Below are positions 8,155 through 17,945 of a DNA stretch of 64,000 bases, piece by piece. The position numbers and the translations under genes are program-made. Each line of letters opens with the position of its first letter. Position 1 is the first letter of the stretch. The notes beneath the pieces are model-generated. The model saw only the letters and a list, made by a program, of their open reading frames with translations. It searched no databases and was not told the origin of the DNA. Source of the stretch: Rhodanobacter sp. A1T4 (GTDB taxonomy: Bacteria; Pseudomonadota; Gammaproteobacteria; Xanthomonadales; Rhodanobacteraceae); assembly GCF_014207185.1 (NCBI RefSeq), contig NZ_JACHCP010000002.1, forward strand, positions 558,001 through 622,000. The letters run 5' to 3'.

Positions 8155-8730
8155 ATGAAGCCCAACACTCATCCGCTACCTGCCGACGCTCATGCATCAG
8201 TCGAAATGCTCTATCAAGGCCGCTGGCTGAGCCTGTACAAGCGCGGCCGTTGGGAATATGTCGAGCGCACCAATCCCGCCGGTGCCGTGATCATTCTGGC
8301 AGTGACTCCCGAGGACGAACTATTGTTCGTCGAGCAGTATCGCGTGCCGATTCAGCAGCACACCATCGAGATGCCCGCGGGATTGGTCGGCGACATCGCC
8401 GAGCAAGCAGACGAGGGCGTGTTACTTGCTGCTCAGCGCGAACTGGAAGAAGAAACCGGCTATCGCTGCCAGCGCCTGGAGTTCATTCATCGCGGACCGT
8501 CATCATCGGGGATGAGCACCGAGATGATCGCCTTTGTACGCGCATACGATCTGGAGAAGGTCAGCGCCGGCGGCGGCGATGAAACGGAAAACATCATCGT
8601 GCATGCGGTGCCGCGCAATGAGGCTGGCGCATGGTTGTTTGCGCGTGCGGCAGAGGGCTATTCCATCGACCCGAAACTGTTCGCCGGACTATGGTTCATC
8701 GAACACGAGAACCTGTTCAAAGCGAAATAA
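8155..8730 (+). CDS. NUDIX hydrolase, ADP-ribose pyrophosphatase-like
   Basis: A 191-residue NUDIX enzyme that probably hydrolyses nucleoside diphosphate compounds such as ADP-ribose. The Nudix box is visible (G-D-I-A-E-Q-A-D-E, then REL and EEETGY at about residues 77-103), with a two-residue insertion between the conserved Gly and Glu. Upstream are A-V-I-I-L-A-V-T and V-E-Q-Y-R-V-P, and downstream G-P-S-S-S-G-M-S-T-E, as in the ADP-ribose pyrophosphatase branch. It lies 67 bases after the EamA gene on the same strand. Confidence 0.88.
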   Translation: MKPNTHPLPADAHASVEMLYQGRWLSLYKRGRWEYVERTNPAGAVIILAVTPEDELLFVEQYRVPIQQHTIEMPAGLVGDIAEQADEGVLLAAQRELEEETGYRCQRLEFIHRGPSSSGMSTEMIAFVRAYDLEKVSAGGGDETENIIVHAVPRNEAGAWLFARAAEGYSIDPKLFAGLWFIEHENLFKAK

Positions 8731-8755
8731 ATAGACGTCCAAATGATTGTCGTGT

Positions 8756-9814
8756 TCAAAGCCTGTCGGTCGCTCGACGCTTGTGCCAGCGCAACCGCCA
8801 GACAGCCAAGGCCATGCCAAGCACGGTAACCAGCAACCAGGCGGTCATGGTCCACGTATCGTTACCGAGCCAAAGCACGGTGGACATCACGCCAACCACC
8901 AGCGCACCCAGACCCAGGGCCAGCAGCGGATCACGGCGGCGATTGCGCGCCACCAGCAATACAAAGGCACCCAACGCAGCCAGCAAAACGGCAGCTATCC
9001 GCCGAAACACCAGATAGTCCGGTGGAATCGGCATGTCAGGCAGCATGTCGAGCAGAGGCACTTCGCCGACCTCGATATCGTAGCCCTTGCCGTCGGCGAC
9101 GTCGGTGGCCGGCACCAACCGATCGCCGTCGATGCGCGCAAAAATCGTCATCTCCCGCAACGGAATTTCGTCCCAGCTCACGCGCACATCACCCACTCTT
9201 GGGCTATCCGGTTGAGTGCTGGTTGTCAGGTACTGCTGATAGGGACTGAAGCTTGCCGCGAGATTGGCTGGCAGCGATTTCATATCCGGTTCAACGGTCG
9301 CGGAACCGGGAAGTGCGCGAACCAGTTCAGGCGAGAGCCTGAAACCACCGATCTGCACCAGTGTCGCGTCGAATTTTTTGCCGCTGATAGGGAAACTGGC
9401 GGGATTGGCGTGACCCACCGGCTGGTCAAAGCGACTGGCATCGAGCAGTCGATCCATCCAGGCGAGCTCGTAACTGATCGCGCTGCCAAAGTGAAGCTCA
9501 CGCCACTGGAACATTTCCACGTGTCGCACAAGCACCGGCGTATTGACCTTCTGGCCAAACTCCGGATCGCTCGGTGGCTCGACTACGCTCGGCGTACCAA
9601 CGACTCTCGCCATGTGGCCATACTGGCCAGTCTGCAGGCTGGTATCGCTACCCAGATCCATTATTTCGCCACCGTGCCGATTGGCAGCCAGGCGGTAATT
9701 CATCAGGCTGTGCGCGGTGAGCGCCACCAGCATCACCCCTGCGAACATCAGCAGGACGCCGACGATGTGCAGCACCACGCAACGCATCGACGCACCGCTG
9801 AATGGGCTCATCAA
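8756..9814 (-). CDS. TMEM43/LUMA family membrane protein
   Basis: A 352-residue membrane protein with one N-terminal helix (C-V-V-L-H-I-V-G-V-L-L-M-F), a ~220-residue soluble domain (E-x-G-x-x-V-N-T-P-V-L-V-R-H-V-E-M-F-Q-W-R-E type region near residues 85-110), and three or four C-terminal helices ending in a basic tail. This layout and the V-E-M-F-Q-W-R-E segment fit the TMEM43 family, best known from the human nuclear-envelope protein LUMA; the bacterial role is unknown. Starts at residue 1, 2 or 10 are all possible. It is downstream of ggt by 60 bases on the same strand. Confidence 0.75.
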   Translation of the reverse strand: MMSPFSGASMRCVVLHIVGVLLMFAGVMLVALTAHSLMNYRLAANRHGGEIMDLGSDTSLQTGQYGHMARVVGTPSVVEPPSDPEFGQKVNTPVLVRHVEMFQWRELHFGSAISYELAWMDRLLDASRFDQPVGHANPASFPISGKKFDATLVQIGGFRLSPELVRALPGSATVEPDMKSLPANLAASFSPYQQYLTTSTQPDSPRVGDVRVSWDEIPLREMTIFARIDGDRLVPATDVADGKGYDIEVGEVPLLDMLPDMPIPPDYLVFRRIAAVLLAALGAFVLLVARNRRRDPLLALGLGALVVGVMSTVLWLGNDTWTMTAWLLVTVLGMALAVWRLRWHKRRATDRL

Positions 9815-9874
9815 GCGAATCCGGCCGCAAATCGCGGCAATGCATGACGGATAGAAGCTTTCGCGGTCACGCGA

Positions 9875-11605
9875 TCACTGCACCTTGCCGAGGCCGGATG
9901 GATGGCGTGGATCGCTGGCCGCATCGAGCTGGTTGGCCTTGCGATCCCAGGTAACCACGTTCATGAAACCCCACGACTCCCGCTGTTTCAACGCATAGCC
10001 CATCTGGGTCAACGCGTCGCTGGTGGGCTGGTCAAACGTGCCGGTCTCCACGTCGACTTCGTCGGGCATGTACTGATGGTGATAGCGCTTGTCCGCGACG
10101 ATCTGCTTCGCACTCTCACCATCGATGAAATGGAGGATGCCTTCAAGCACCTGGGTGATGATGGTCGAGCCGCCCGGCGAGCCGATAACAGCGGTGCGAT
10201 CGGCACCGATCACGATGCTCGGCGACATCGACGAGAGTGGGCGCTTGCCACCTTTTGGCGCGTTAGCCACGCTGCCCAGCAAGCCATAGACGTTGGGCTT
10301 GTTCGGCACCAGGGCGAAGTCATCCATCTCGTCGTTGAGCAGCACGCCGGTACCGGCAGCGACGAAGGTGGAGGCCAGCACGTAGTTCACCGTCGAGGTG
10401 ATACCGACCATATTGCCGTCTGCATCGATGATCGAAAAATGCGTGGTATGCATGCCTGGCTCGCTAGCCTCGGCGGCCGGCAACATCGACGATGGCGTGG
10501 CCCGATCCGGCAGGATGCTCTGACGCAAACCATCGGCGTAGAACGGCGACAGCAGCATGTCCAGCGGCATAGTGACGAAATCCGGATCGCCCAGGTAATC
10601 GTTGTGATCGCGATACGCACGACGCATTGCCTCGACGACGTAATGCACGCGATGCGCCTGATCGAGCTTGTCCAGATCGACACCAGACAATATGTTGAGA
10701 ATCTCGGCAATCGCCACACCACCGGACGACGGCGGTGGCGCGGTCACAATGCGGTATCCGCGATAGTTGACCGTGATCGGCGTGCGCTCCTTCGCGCGGT
10801 AATTGGCCAGGTCAGCCAGCGTCCAATTGCCGCCAGCCGCCTGCACAGCAGCAATCAACTTGGCCGCCGTCTCACCGTGATAAAAACCTTCGTCGCCCTT
10901 CGCAGCGAGCAGTTCGAGCGTGTGTGCCTGATCGGGATCGCGCCAGATGGCGCCCTGCACCGGCGGCGCACCATTGGGCAGATATTTGGCAGCCGAGGCG
11001 GGCCAGCGCTGCAGATCTTTCTGCTGCTCATTGATTGCACCCAGCAGACGCGGGTCCGGCTGAAAGCCATCACGGGCAATGCGGATCGCCGGCGCCAGCG
11101 ACTGCTGCAGCGGCAGCTTGCCGTAACGTTTGGCGATCAGCACCAGGCCTGCCGGTTCGCCGGGAATGCCCGCCGACAGCGGACCTTTCAACGCAGCATC
11201 GCGGTTCGGGCTGCCGTCAGGGTTGAGGTAGTCCTTGCTGTTGACCGCCATCGGTGCCGTTTCGCGAGCGTCGATAAACGTGTCGTGGTCGTCCTTGGCC
11301 CGATGCAGCACGCCCATGAAACCACCACCGATGCCGGAGCTTTCCGGCTCCACCACCGAGAGCGTCGACGCAACCGCGATCGCTGCGTCAAACGCATTGC
11401 CGCCCTTGGCCAACACTTCGAGGCCGGCATTGGTGGCGAGAAAATTGGCGCTGGCGATCGCCGCATGACCCGGGCGTTGCTGGGGGGCGACAGACTTGAT
11501 CGACGTTGAAGGCGAATCTTTTGGTGAACCGTCGGCGGCACAGGCGACACTCGTCACGAATAACAGGCTGCACGACAATGCGCGCCAGCGCAGGGATACC
11601 TTCAT
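9875..11605 (-). CDS. ggt: Gamma-glutamyltransferase
   Basis: A 576-residue periplasmic enzyme that cleaves the gamma-glutamyl bond of glutathione and related peptides and can transfer the group. It has a signal peptide (residues 1-23, ending ACA). Family motifs are seen in order: GGNAFDAAIA, E-P-E-S-S-G-I-G-G-G, SAGIPGEPAG, P-P-P-S-S-G-G. The autoprocessing site with catalytic Thr is M-H-T-T-H-F-S at about residues 384-390, and the small subunit has P-L-S-S-M-S-P-S-I and G-S-P-G-G-S. Its ATG overlaps the ferredoxin stop by four bases, so it is cotranscribed with it. Confidence 0.95.
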   Translation of the reverse strand: MKVSLRWRALSCSLLFVTSVACAADGSPKDSPSTSIKSVAPQQRPGHAAIASANFLATNAGLEVLAKGGNAFDAAIAVASTLSVVEPESSGIGGGFMGVLHRAKDDHDTFIDARETAPMAVNSKDYLNPDGSPNRDAALKGPLSAGIPGEPAGLVLIAKRYGKLPLQQSLAPAIRIARDGFQPDPRLLGAINEQQKDLQRWPASAAKYLPNGAPPVQGAIWRDPDQAHTLELLAAKGDEGFYHGETAAKLIAAVQAAGGNWTLADLANYRAKERTPITVNYRGYRIVTAPPPSSGGVAIAEILNILSGVDLDKLDQAHRVHYVVEAMRRAYRDHNDYLGDPDFVTMPLDMLLSPFYADGLRQSILPDRATPSSMLPAAEASEPGMHTTHFSIIDADGNMVGITSTVNYVLASTFVAAGTGVLLNDEMDDFALVPNKPNVYGLLGSVANAPKGGKRPLSSMSPSIVIGADRTAVIGSPGGSTIITQVLEGILHFIDGESAKQIVADKRYHHQYMPDEVDVETGTFDQPTSDALTQMGYALKQRESWGFMNVVTWDRKANQLDAASDPRHPSGLGKVQ

Positions 11606-11862
11606 GCAACAGACTCCTTGGCCATCAGGTGCTGGTATTTGAGATCGAGCTGCTCGTGCGACTCGACGTTTTCGGGATCAGTGATGATGCATTCGACCGG
11701 ACAGACCACCACACACTGCGGCTCGTCGTGATGACCGATGCATTCGGTGCACAGGTCCGGATCGATCACATAGAACTCCTCACCCAGCGAAATTGCCTTG
11801 TTCGGGCAAGCCGGTTCGCAGACGTCACAGTTGACGCAGGTATCGAGGATTTTGAGAGACAT
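11602..11862 (-). CDS. 2[4Fe-4S] ferredoxin, YfhL type
   Basis: An 86-residue ferredoxin with two cluster motifs: C-V-N-C-D-V-C-E-P-A-C-P near residue 9 and C-T-E-C-I-G-H-H-D-E-P-Q-C-V-V-V-C-P with the eight-residue insertion typical of YfhL/Alvin ferredoxins, followed by a C-terminal helix. It is a low-potential electron carrier in the cytoplasm; the partner is unknown. The gene sits in the conserved rsmD-coaD neighbourhood and overlaps ggt downstream. Confidence 0.92.
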   Translation of the reverse strand: MSLKILDTCVNCDVCEPACPNKAISLGEEFYVIDPDLCTECIGHHDEPQCVVVCPVECIITDPENVESHEQLDLKYQHLMAKESVA

Positions 11863-11994
11863 GCATTCAATAATACATGCTGGGCGCGTGATTCCCGGGG
11901 TAATGGTCGAGCTGGCACGCAGAGTTTCGTCACTGCGGCGATACGGCCGGGAGCAGCCTTTTGTTCACCCTATCCGTAAACAGGGAAGCCCGCG

Positions 11995-12023
11995 AGCTGT
12001 GGCCGCGAGACGCGGCCACAGCT
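11995..12023. repeat. 13-bp perfect inverted repeat, 3-base loop
   Basis: Arms AGCTGTGGCCGCG and CGCGGCCACAGCT flank AGA. It lies 12 bases past the stop of the minus-strand lipoprotein gene and 133 bases before the ferredoxin start. No U-run follows on either strand, so it is either a U-poor terminator/attenuator or an mRNA-processing or stabilising hairpin. Confidence 0.7.
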
Positions 12024-12035
12024 ATTCGCGAGGTC

Positions 12036-13212
<1,177 letters not shown>

Positions 13213-13224
13213 TCATCACTAGTA

Positions 13225-13791
13225 TTAGCGCCGATAGAGCGCAAAGCGCACCTCACCGGCATGACCTTCTCGGTGCAGCTGCCAGTTCGGCGGCAACGGG
13301 GGAACCACGGCACGCGGCGACTCGACATAGACGATGGCCCGCGCGGTCAGCCAGCCGCCCTGCTCCAGCTGCTGTGCCAGCCCGCTCCAGAGATCCAGGG
13401 CAAACGGCGGATCGAGAAACACCAGATCTGCCGGCTGCGGCGAGCCGCCGAGGAACTGCTGCGCGTCGGTGGCGGCCACCTGGCCGGCAGCTGCCTTCAG
13501 CCTATCGAGGTTTTGCCACAACGCCTGCACCGCACGCGCATCGCGCTCGACGAATTGCACACTGGCCGCGCCGCGCGACAGCGCCTCGATGCCCAGCGCG
13601 CCGGTACCGGCGCAAAGATCGAGACAGCGCGCACCTTCAATCGTCGGCGCCAGCCAGTTGAACAGGGTTTCCCGCACTCGCTCGGGCGTCGGGCGCAGCC
13701 CCGGCAGATCAGGTACGTCAAGCCGGGAATTGCGCAGGCTGCCGCCGATGATGCGGATGCGCCCGGGCCCGGCGGCGCGCGCCGCGCTCAC
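13225..13791 (-). CDS. rsmD: 16S rRNA (guanine-966 N2)-methyltransferase
   Basis: A 188-residue SAM-dependent enzyme that methylates G966 of 16S rRNA. Motifs seen: R-I-I-G-G-S-L-R near the N-terminus, R-P-T-P-E-R-V-R-E-T-L-F-N-W-L, the SAM site DLCAGTGALGIEALSRGA and the catalytic D-P-P-F. The gene is divergent from ftsY with 86 bases between starts, the arrangement common in gammaproteobacteria, and it heads the minus-strand rsmD-coaD run. Confidence 0.93.
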   Translation of the reverse strand: MSAARAAGPGRIRIIGGSLRNSRLDVPDLPGLRPTPERVRETLFNWLAPTIEGARCLDLCAGTGALGIEALSRGAASVQFVERDARAVQALWQNLDRLKAAAGQVAATDAQQFLGGSPQPADLVFLDPPFALDLWSGLAQQLEQGGWLTARAIVYVESPRAVVPPLPPNWQLHREGHAGEVRFALYRR

Positions 13792-13877
13792 ATGCGCCTC
13801 CGTGCTACGGAATCCTCAGCGGGCAGTATAGGTTGGGGTGATAGCATGCCCGCCATTGTCTTTGAATCGCCGCCGCA

Positions 13878-15038
13878 ATGCTCAAGTTCTGGAAGAAGAA
13901 GCCCACCGAGACCACGTCGGAGCCGATTACCCCTCCCTCATCGGCTGATGTCGCCGCCACACCGGAAAGCAGCGAGGCAATGCTGCGCGAGGTTCTGGCG
14001 GAAGTTCCGGCGAGTATCGAGCCACAACCGGGCGATCAAGATAACGTGGGACAGCAGCAGGCCGACAACCCTGCTATCAGCGCCATCACCGAAGATCAGG
14101 CACCAGCCAAACGCAGCTGGCGCGATCGACTGTCCGGCAATGCGTTTTCCCGCGGGCTTACCTCACTGTTCGTGCGTCATCCCAAGCTCGACGACGATCT
14201 GCTCGACGAGCTCGAGACCACGCTTATCAGCGCCGATGTCGGTATCGAGGCCAGTACCGAGCTAGTCGAAAACCTGCGCAAGCGCATGCACAAGCGCGAG
14301 TTTGCCGACGCACCGGCGTTGCTGAAAGCGCTGCGCGAGTCGCTGGTCGCCATGCTCAAGCCGATCGAGAAGCCGCTGGATGTGACTGGTCACAAACCCT
14401 TTGTAGTGCTGACTGTCGGCATCAACGGTGCCGGCAAGACCACGACCATTGGCAAATTGGCCCGTCGCTGGAGCGACGAAAAACGTTCAGTGATCTTGGC
14501 CGCCGGCGACACCTTTCGCGCCGCCGCCGTCAACCAGCTGAAAACCTGGGGCGAGCGCAACCAGGTGCCGGTGATCTCGCAGGGACAGGATGCCGATTCG
14601 GCCAGCGTGATCTTCGATGCATTGCAGGCCGCGCGCTCGCGCGGCGCCGATGTGCTGATCGCCGACACCGCCGGTCGTCTGCACACGCAGGGTGGCCTGA
14701 TGGACGAACTGGGCAAGATCGCCCGCGTGTTGAAAAAAATCGATGTCGATGCACCGCACGAGGTGCTGATGGTGATCGACGGCACCACCGGCCAAAACGC
14801 CGTGAATCAGGTGCGGCAATTCCGCCAGATCGTGGGCGTCACCGGACTGGTCGTCACCAAACTTGACGGCACTGCCAAGGGCGGCGTGATCTTCGCGCTG
14901 GCGCGTGAGTTCGGCCTTCCGATCCGATTCGTCGGACTCGGTGAAACCGCGACGGATCTGCGCACGTTCGAAGTCGAGGCGTTTGTCGACGGCCTTTTAC
15001 CCACCAGCCTTGGTCAGGATGAGCGCAGCCATGACTGA
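13878..15038 (+). CDS. ftsY: Signal recognition particle receptor FtsY
   Basis: A 386-residue GTPase that docks the signal recognition particle and its ribosome at the inner membrane. It has an acidic, low-complexity A domain (residues 1-80), the NG core with N-domain four-helix bundle, P-loop GINGAGKTTTIGKLA at about residues 180-194, D-T-F-R-A-A-A-V-N-Q-L, D-T-A-G-R-L-H-T, T-K-L-D-G-T-A-K-G-G and the C-terminal F-V-G-L-G-E-T-A-T-D-L. The A domain is short. An AsmA-like gene follows after 25 bases. Confidence 0.96.
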   Translation: MLKFWKKKPTETTSEPITPPSSADVAATPESSEAMLREVLAEVPASIEPQPGDQDNVGQQQADNPAISAITEDQAPAKRSWRDRLSGNAFSRGLTSLFVRHPKLDDDLLDELETTLISADVGIEASTELVENLRKRMHKREFADAPALLKALRESLVAMLKPIEKPLDVTGHKPFVVLTVGINGAGKTTTIGKLARRWSDEKRSVILAAGDTFRAAAVNQLKTWGERNQVPVISQGQDADSASVIFDALQAARSRGADVLIADTAGRLHTQGGLMDELGKIARVLKKIDVDAPHEVLMVIDGTTGQNAVNQVRQFRQIVGVTGLVVTKLDGTAKGGVIFALAREFGLPIRFVGLGETATDLRTFEVEAFVDGLLPTSLGQDERSHD

Positions 15039-15063
15039 CCACCGGCAATCACGGGGCTGATCG

Positions 15064-16143
15064 ATGCCGCGCCGGTGGCGACTGATCCTGCTAACGCTCG
15101 GCGGCCTCGCGCTGACGGTTGTGCTCGTCGTGGTCACAGCCGTCTATTTGCTGCTGCAGCCGGATCGTTTCACTGCCATGCTCCAAGCCCAGGCACGCGC
15201 TGCAGGGCTTGAGTTGAACCTCGCCAGCCCGGCCAGTCCAACGCTGTTTCCGCGCCCGGCGCTGGATCTCAACGGCATCACCATCAACGCGCAAAATGCC
15301 AGCGTGCCGATCCTGCTGGCCGCGCACGGGGAGCTGGAGCTACCGTGGCGCACATTGCTTGGCGGCCCAACCGTCATCTCGCAACTGCAGATTGATGCAC
15401 CCCGAGTCGACCTCGAAGCGCTGCAAGCGTGGCTGACCGCCTTGCCCGCTCAGCCGCAAAGTGCGCCGACCAATATCCCCCGTATCGATACCGGCGTGAA
15501 CATCGTGCGCGGCAGCATCGTACGCGGTGATCAGCTACTGCTTGGCAACGTCTGGCTCAATGCCGGCAGCCTGATCTCGGGCCAGCCATTTCCGCTGAGT
15601 CTATCCGCCACTACGGCAACAGGCGTGCCACTGCAACTTCGGCTATCGGCCACGCCGCGCATCCACGAAAACTCGCTGCAACTGGATGATGTCGCCCTGC
15701 ATCTCTCGCAAGGCAATTTGCTGGTTCTCGCATTGAGCGGCAGCGCGCGCTGGCATGGTGCTGCCGATGCAGCAGCCAACCTGACCGGTACGCTCGACCA
15801 GGCCAATGCTGGGCAATACGCGATTTCACTATTGCTTACGCCAGCCGACCAGACCAATCCGCTACTGCTCGTACTGAAACTGGATGGACCGGGCAACCAC
15901 GCCGACCTGCGCTTGCCACCGCTGGCATTGGCCAGTTGGTGGAATCAGCTCGGCGGTGAACAACCGCTGCCGCTCAATGCCCCCCCCGTCAACGGTCACC
16001 TTGAAATGGCCAAGCTCCAGGCTGCTGGCGTCACCATCGAAGGGCTGACACTGGATACCGGCGACAGCGTGCCGGCCGCTGCCAGCACGGCGCTCGTCGC
16101 CAAACCCGCCGCGACCCAACTTGCGGTCAACAAAAAACCATGA
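15064..16143 (+). CDS. AsmA-like membrane-anchored protein
   Basis: A 359-residue protein with an N-terminal signal anchor (L-I-L-L-T-L-G-G-L-A-L-T-V-V-L-V) and a large periplasmic part. It has the AsmA-type start L-L-L-Q-P-D-R-F then L-E-L-N-L-A-S-P-A-S-P-T-L-F-P-R-P-A-L and the beta-rich repeat I-D-A-P-R-V-D-L. It is shorter than AsmA (about 600 residues). AsmA-like proteins are implicated in outer-membrane lipid handling, so that role is inferred. It overlaps mutY by ATGA. Confidence 0.72.
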   Translation: MPRRWRLILLTLGGLALTVVLVVVTAVYLLLQPDRFTAMLQAQARAAGLELNLASPASPTLFPRPALDLNGITINAQNASVPILLAAHGELELPWRTLLGGPTVISQLQIDAPRVDLEALQAWLTALPAQPQSAPTNIPRIDTGVNIVRGSIVRGDQLLLGNVWLNAGSLISGQPFPLSLSATTATGVPLQLRLSATPRIHENSLQLDDVALHLSQGNLLVLALSGSARWHGAADAAANLTGTLDQANAGQYAISLLLTPADQTNPLLLVLKLDGPGNHADLRLPPLALASWWNQLGGEQPLPLNAPPVNGHLEMAKLQAAGVTIEGLTLDTGDSVPAAASTALVAKPAATQLAVNKKP

Positions 16144-17186
16144 CGTTATCCGTGGCAAAACGGCTGCTGCGCTGGTTCGACCAGCACGGCCGCAAGGACC
16201 TGCCCTGGCAGCATCCGCGCGACGCCTACCGCGTATGGTTATCCGAAGTGATGCTGCAGCAGACCCAGGTAAGTACAGTCGTCGGCTACTTCGAACGCTT
16301 CGTCACCGCGTTGCCGACACTGCGCGATCTCGCCGAAGCCGATGAAGACACCGTGCTGGCCTTGTGGTCAGGCCTGGGCTACTACCGCCGCGCCCGTTTT
16401 TTGCATCGCGCGGCACAGATTTGCATCGCGCAATACCGCGGTGAGATGCCGCGCGATTACGATGCGCTCGCCGCCCTGCCCGGCATTGGCCGGTCGACCG
16501 CTGGTGCGATATTGGCACAGGCATACGGACTACGTTTCCCGATCCTCGACGGCAACGTGAAACGCGTGCTGACCCGCTATCACGGCATCCACGGCCACAC
16601 TGGTCAAAGCACGGTGGAAAAGCAGCTGTGGAAGCATGCCGACGCCCACACACCCACCGCACGCGTGGCCGACTACACGCAGGCGATCATGGATCTGGGC
16701 GCCACGATTTGCGTGCGTTCACGCCCTCAATGCGAAGCCTGTCCGTTAGCAGGCGACTGCATCGCCTATCGCGACAACCTCACCGCGCTATTGCCCAGCC
16801 GCAAACCAGCCAAGGCCATTCCAACGCGCACTACGGCGATGCTGATTCTGCGCGATGCACGGCGACGCGTGCTGCTGGAGCGCCGCGGCCCGCTCGGCGT
16901 TTGGCCCGGCCTGTGGAGCCTGCCTGAAGCGGCCGATGCAACTACCGCGTGGTCGACTGCGCAAAAGCTCGCGCAGATCGACGACGCGCAGACGCTCACT
17001 TCATTCGTGCACGTTTTCAGCCACTATCGATTGAATATCGAGCCATTGTTGTTTGATGGGGCGACAGCACATCACGGCATCGCCGATAATCCGCAACAGC
17101 GTTGGTGCACCGCAGACGAGCTCGTCACACTGGGCCTGCCCGCGCCGGTGCGTGAGCTGCTTCTGAAGATCAATGACCTGGCCTGA
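16140..17186 (+). CDS. mutY: A/G-specific adenine DNA glycosylase
   Basis: A 348-residue base-excision enzyme removing adenine opposite 8-oxoguanine. Seen: catalytic Glu in S-E-V-M-L-Q-Q-T-Q-V, the helix-hairpin-helix L-P-G-I-G-R-S-T-A-G-A-I, Asp in L-D-G-N-V-K-R-V, the [4Fe-4S] ligands C-x6-C-x2-C-x5-C (CVRSRPQCEACPLAGDC) at about residues 190-206, and a C-terminal NUDIX-like domain with G-V-W-P-G-L-W-S-L-P. It overlaps the AsmA-like gene by four bases and precedes yggX as in E. coli. Confidence 0.95.
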   Translation: MTLSVAKRLLRWFDQHGRKDLPWQHPRDAYRVWLSEVMLQQTQVSTVVGYFERFVTALPTLRDLAEADEDTVLALWSGLGYYRRARFLHRAAQICIAQYRGEMPRDYDALAALPGIGRSTAGAILAQAYGLRFPILDGNVKRVLTRYHGIHGHTGQSTVEKQLWKHADAHTPTARVADYTQAIMDLGATICVRSRPQCEACPLAGDCIAYRDNLTALLPSRKPAKAIPTRTTAMLILRDARRRVLLERRGPLGVWPGLWSLPEAADATTAWSTAQKLAQIDDAQTLTSFVHVFSHYRLNIEPLLFDGATAHHGIADNPQQRWCTADELVTLGLPAPVRELLLKINDLA

Positions 17187-17276
17187 GTCTGAGTCCAGTG
17201 ACCGGCTGGCGCACCCCTTGCACCAAATATCTTCCATAACTGTTGTCTGCAAAGCCGTAACCGCCGAGGATCACCC

Positions 17277-17555
17277 ATGAGCCGCACCATTCACTGCAGC
17301 AAGCTCGACATCGATGCCGAAGGTATGGATTTCGCGCCATGGCCTGGTCCCTTGGGTCAACGCATTTATGCGGAGATTTCAAAGCCCGCGTGGCAACAAT
17401 GGCTGAGCCATCAGACCATGCTCATCAACGAATACCGCCTCAACCCGCTCGATCCGAAAGCGCGTAAGTATCTCGCCGAAGAAATGGAGAAATTCCTGTT
17501 CGGCGGCGACTTCGCCAAACCCACTGGCTACGTCACTCCTGATACTGAGTCTTGA
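17277..17555 (+). CDS. yggX: Fe(2+)-trafficking / oxidative damage protection protein
   Basis: A 92-residue cytosolic protein of the YggX family, linked to iron handling and protection of Fe-S clusters from superoxide. The family start [10 protein letters not shown] with its conserved Cys7 is present, then [12 protein letters not shown][13 protein letters not shown] and [10 protein letters not shown]. Adjacency to mutY is conserved in gammaproteobacteria. Its stop codon overlaps the -35 box of the tRNA-Phe promoter. Confidence 0.95.
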   Translation: MSRTIHCSKLDIDAEGMDFAPWPGPLGQRIYAEISKPAWQQWLSHQTMLINEYRLNPLDPKARKYLAEEMEKFLFGGDFAKPTGYVTPDTES

Positions 17556-17580
17556 CGAAAACCCGCGTATTCGGTTTAAT
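17552..17580 (+). promoter_or_regulatory. Sigma-70 promoter of tRNA-Phe
   Basis: TTGACG (17552-17557) and TTTAAT (17575-17580) are separated by 17 bases, followed by a GC-rich GCGCGG discriminator as in stringently controlled stable-RNA promoters. The -35 box overlaps the yggX stop. The tRNA begins 46 bases downstream of the -10 box. Confidence 0.75.
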
Positions 17581-17626
17581 GCGCGGCTCTACATGGAACG
17601 AACAACCCGCGCGGTTGTGTATCTTC

Positions 17627-17702
17627 GGCCGGGTAGCTCAGTTGGTAGAGCAGGGGATTGAAAATCCCCGTGTCGGCGGTTCGATTCCGTCCCCGGCCAC
17701 CA
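17627..17702 (+). tRNA. tRNA-Phe (GAA)
   Basis: A 76-base cloverleaf with acceptor arms GGCCGGG and CCCGGCC, discriminator A and encoded CCA at 17700-17702. The anticodon stem GGGGA/TCCCC holds the loop TTGAAAA with anticodon GAA at 17660-17662, and the T-loop is TTCGATT. Its last 15 bases are the left part of a 21-bp direct repeat that recurs at 25166-25186, marking it as the integration site of the adjacent element. Confidence 0.97.
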
Positions 17703-17708
17703 TGTAGA
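17688..17708 (+). repeat. Left attachment site (in tRNA-Phe 3' end)
   Basis: A 21-bp sequence containing CCCCGGCCACCATGTAGA, identical to 25166-25186. The first 15 bases are the T-arm/acceptor/CCA end of the tRNA; the other six extend past it. The match ends on both sides (C versus G before, T versus A after). Confidence 0.93.
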
Positions 17709-17898
17709 TAGGGCAAGCGGTTGATACTTAACCGCTTTATCCCTCAACCATCTGAAACATACCCACAGTTCTACCCTCAAACATTTTTCGGCGCCAGATC
17801 TTCGGCTCGACGCTGAATTGGCCCAAAGTCATTCGCTCAACTGCGAAGCTTGCGGATTGCGGATGCGCGCAGCGCCTAACAAGCTTTAATCACCCAAC

Positions 17899-17919
17899 AA
17901 AAAACCCGCGCATGGCGGG
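17899..17919 (-). terminator. Terminator for the leftmost minus-strand genes
   Basis: On the minus strand, stem CCCGC/GCGGG with a 5-base loop is followed by six T. It lies 27 bases beyond the stop of the gene ending at 17946 and closes the 18675-17946 gene pair. Confidence 0.82.
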
Positions 17920-17945
17920 CTCTCGGGATTACGTGAGGTTATGGG

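Noticed and set aside
8747-9847. Plus-strand frame of 366 codons antisense to the TMEM43-like gene
   Set aside because: No domains or ribosome site; composition is typical of an antisense shadow.
9902-11509. 535-codon plus-strand frame opposite ggt
   Set aside because: Arg/His-rich antisense product; ggt on the other strand has all catalytic motifs.
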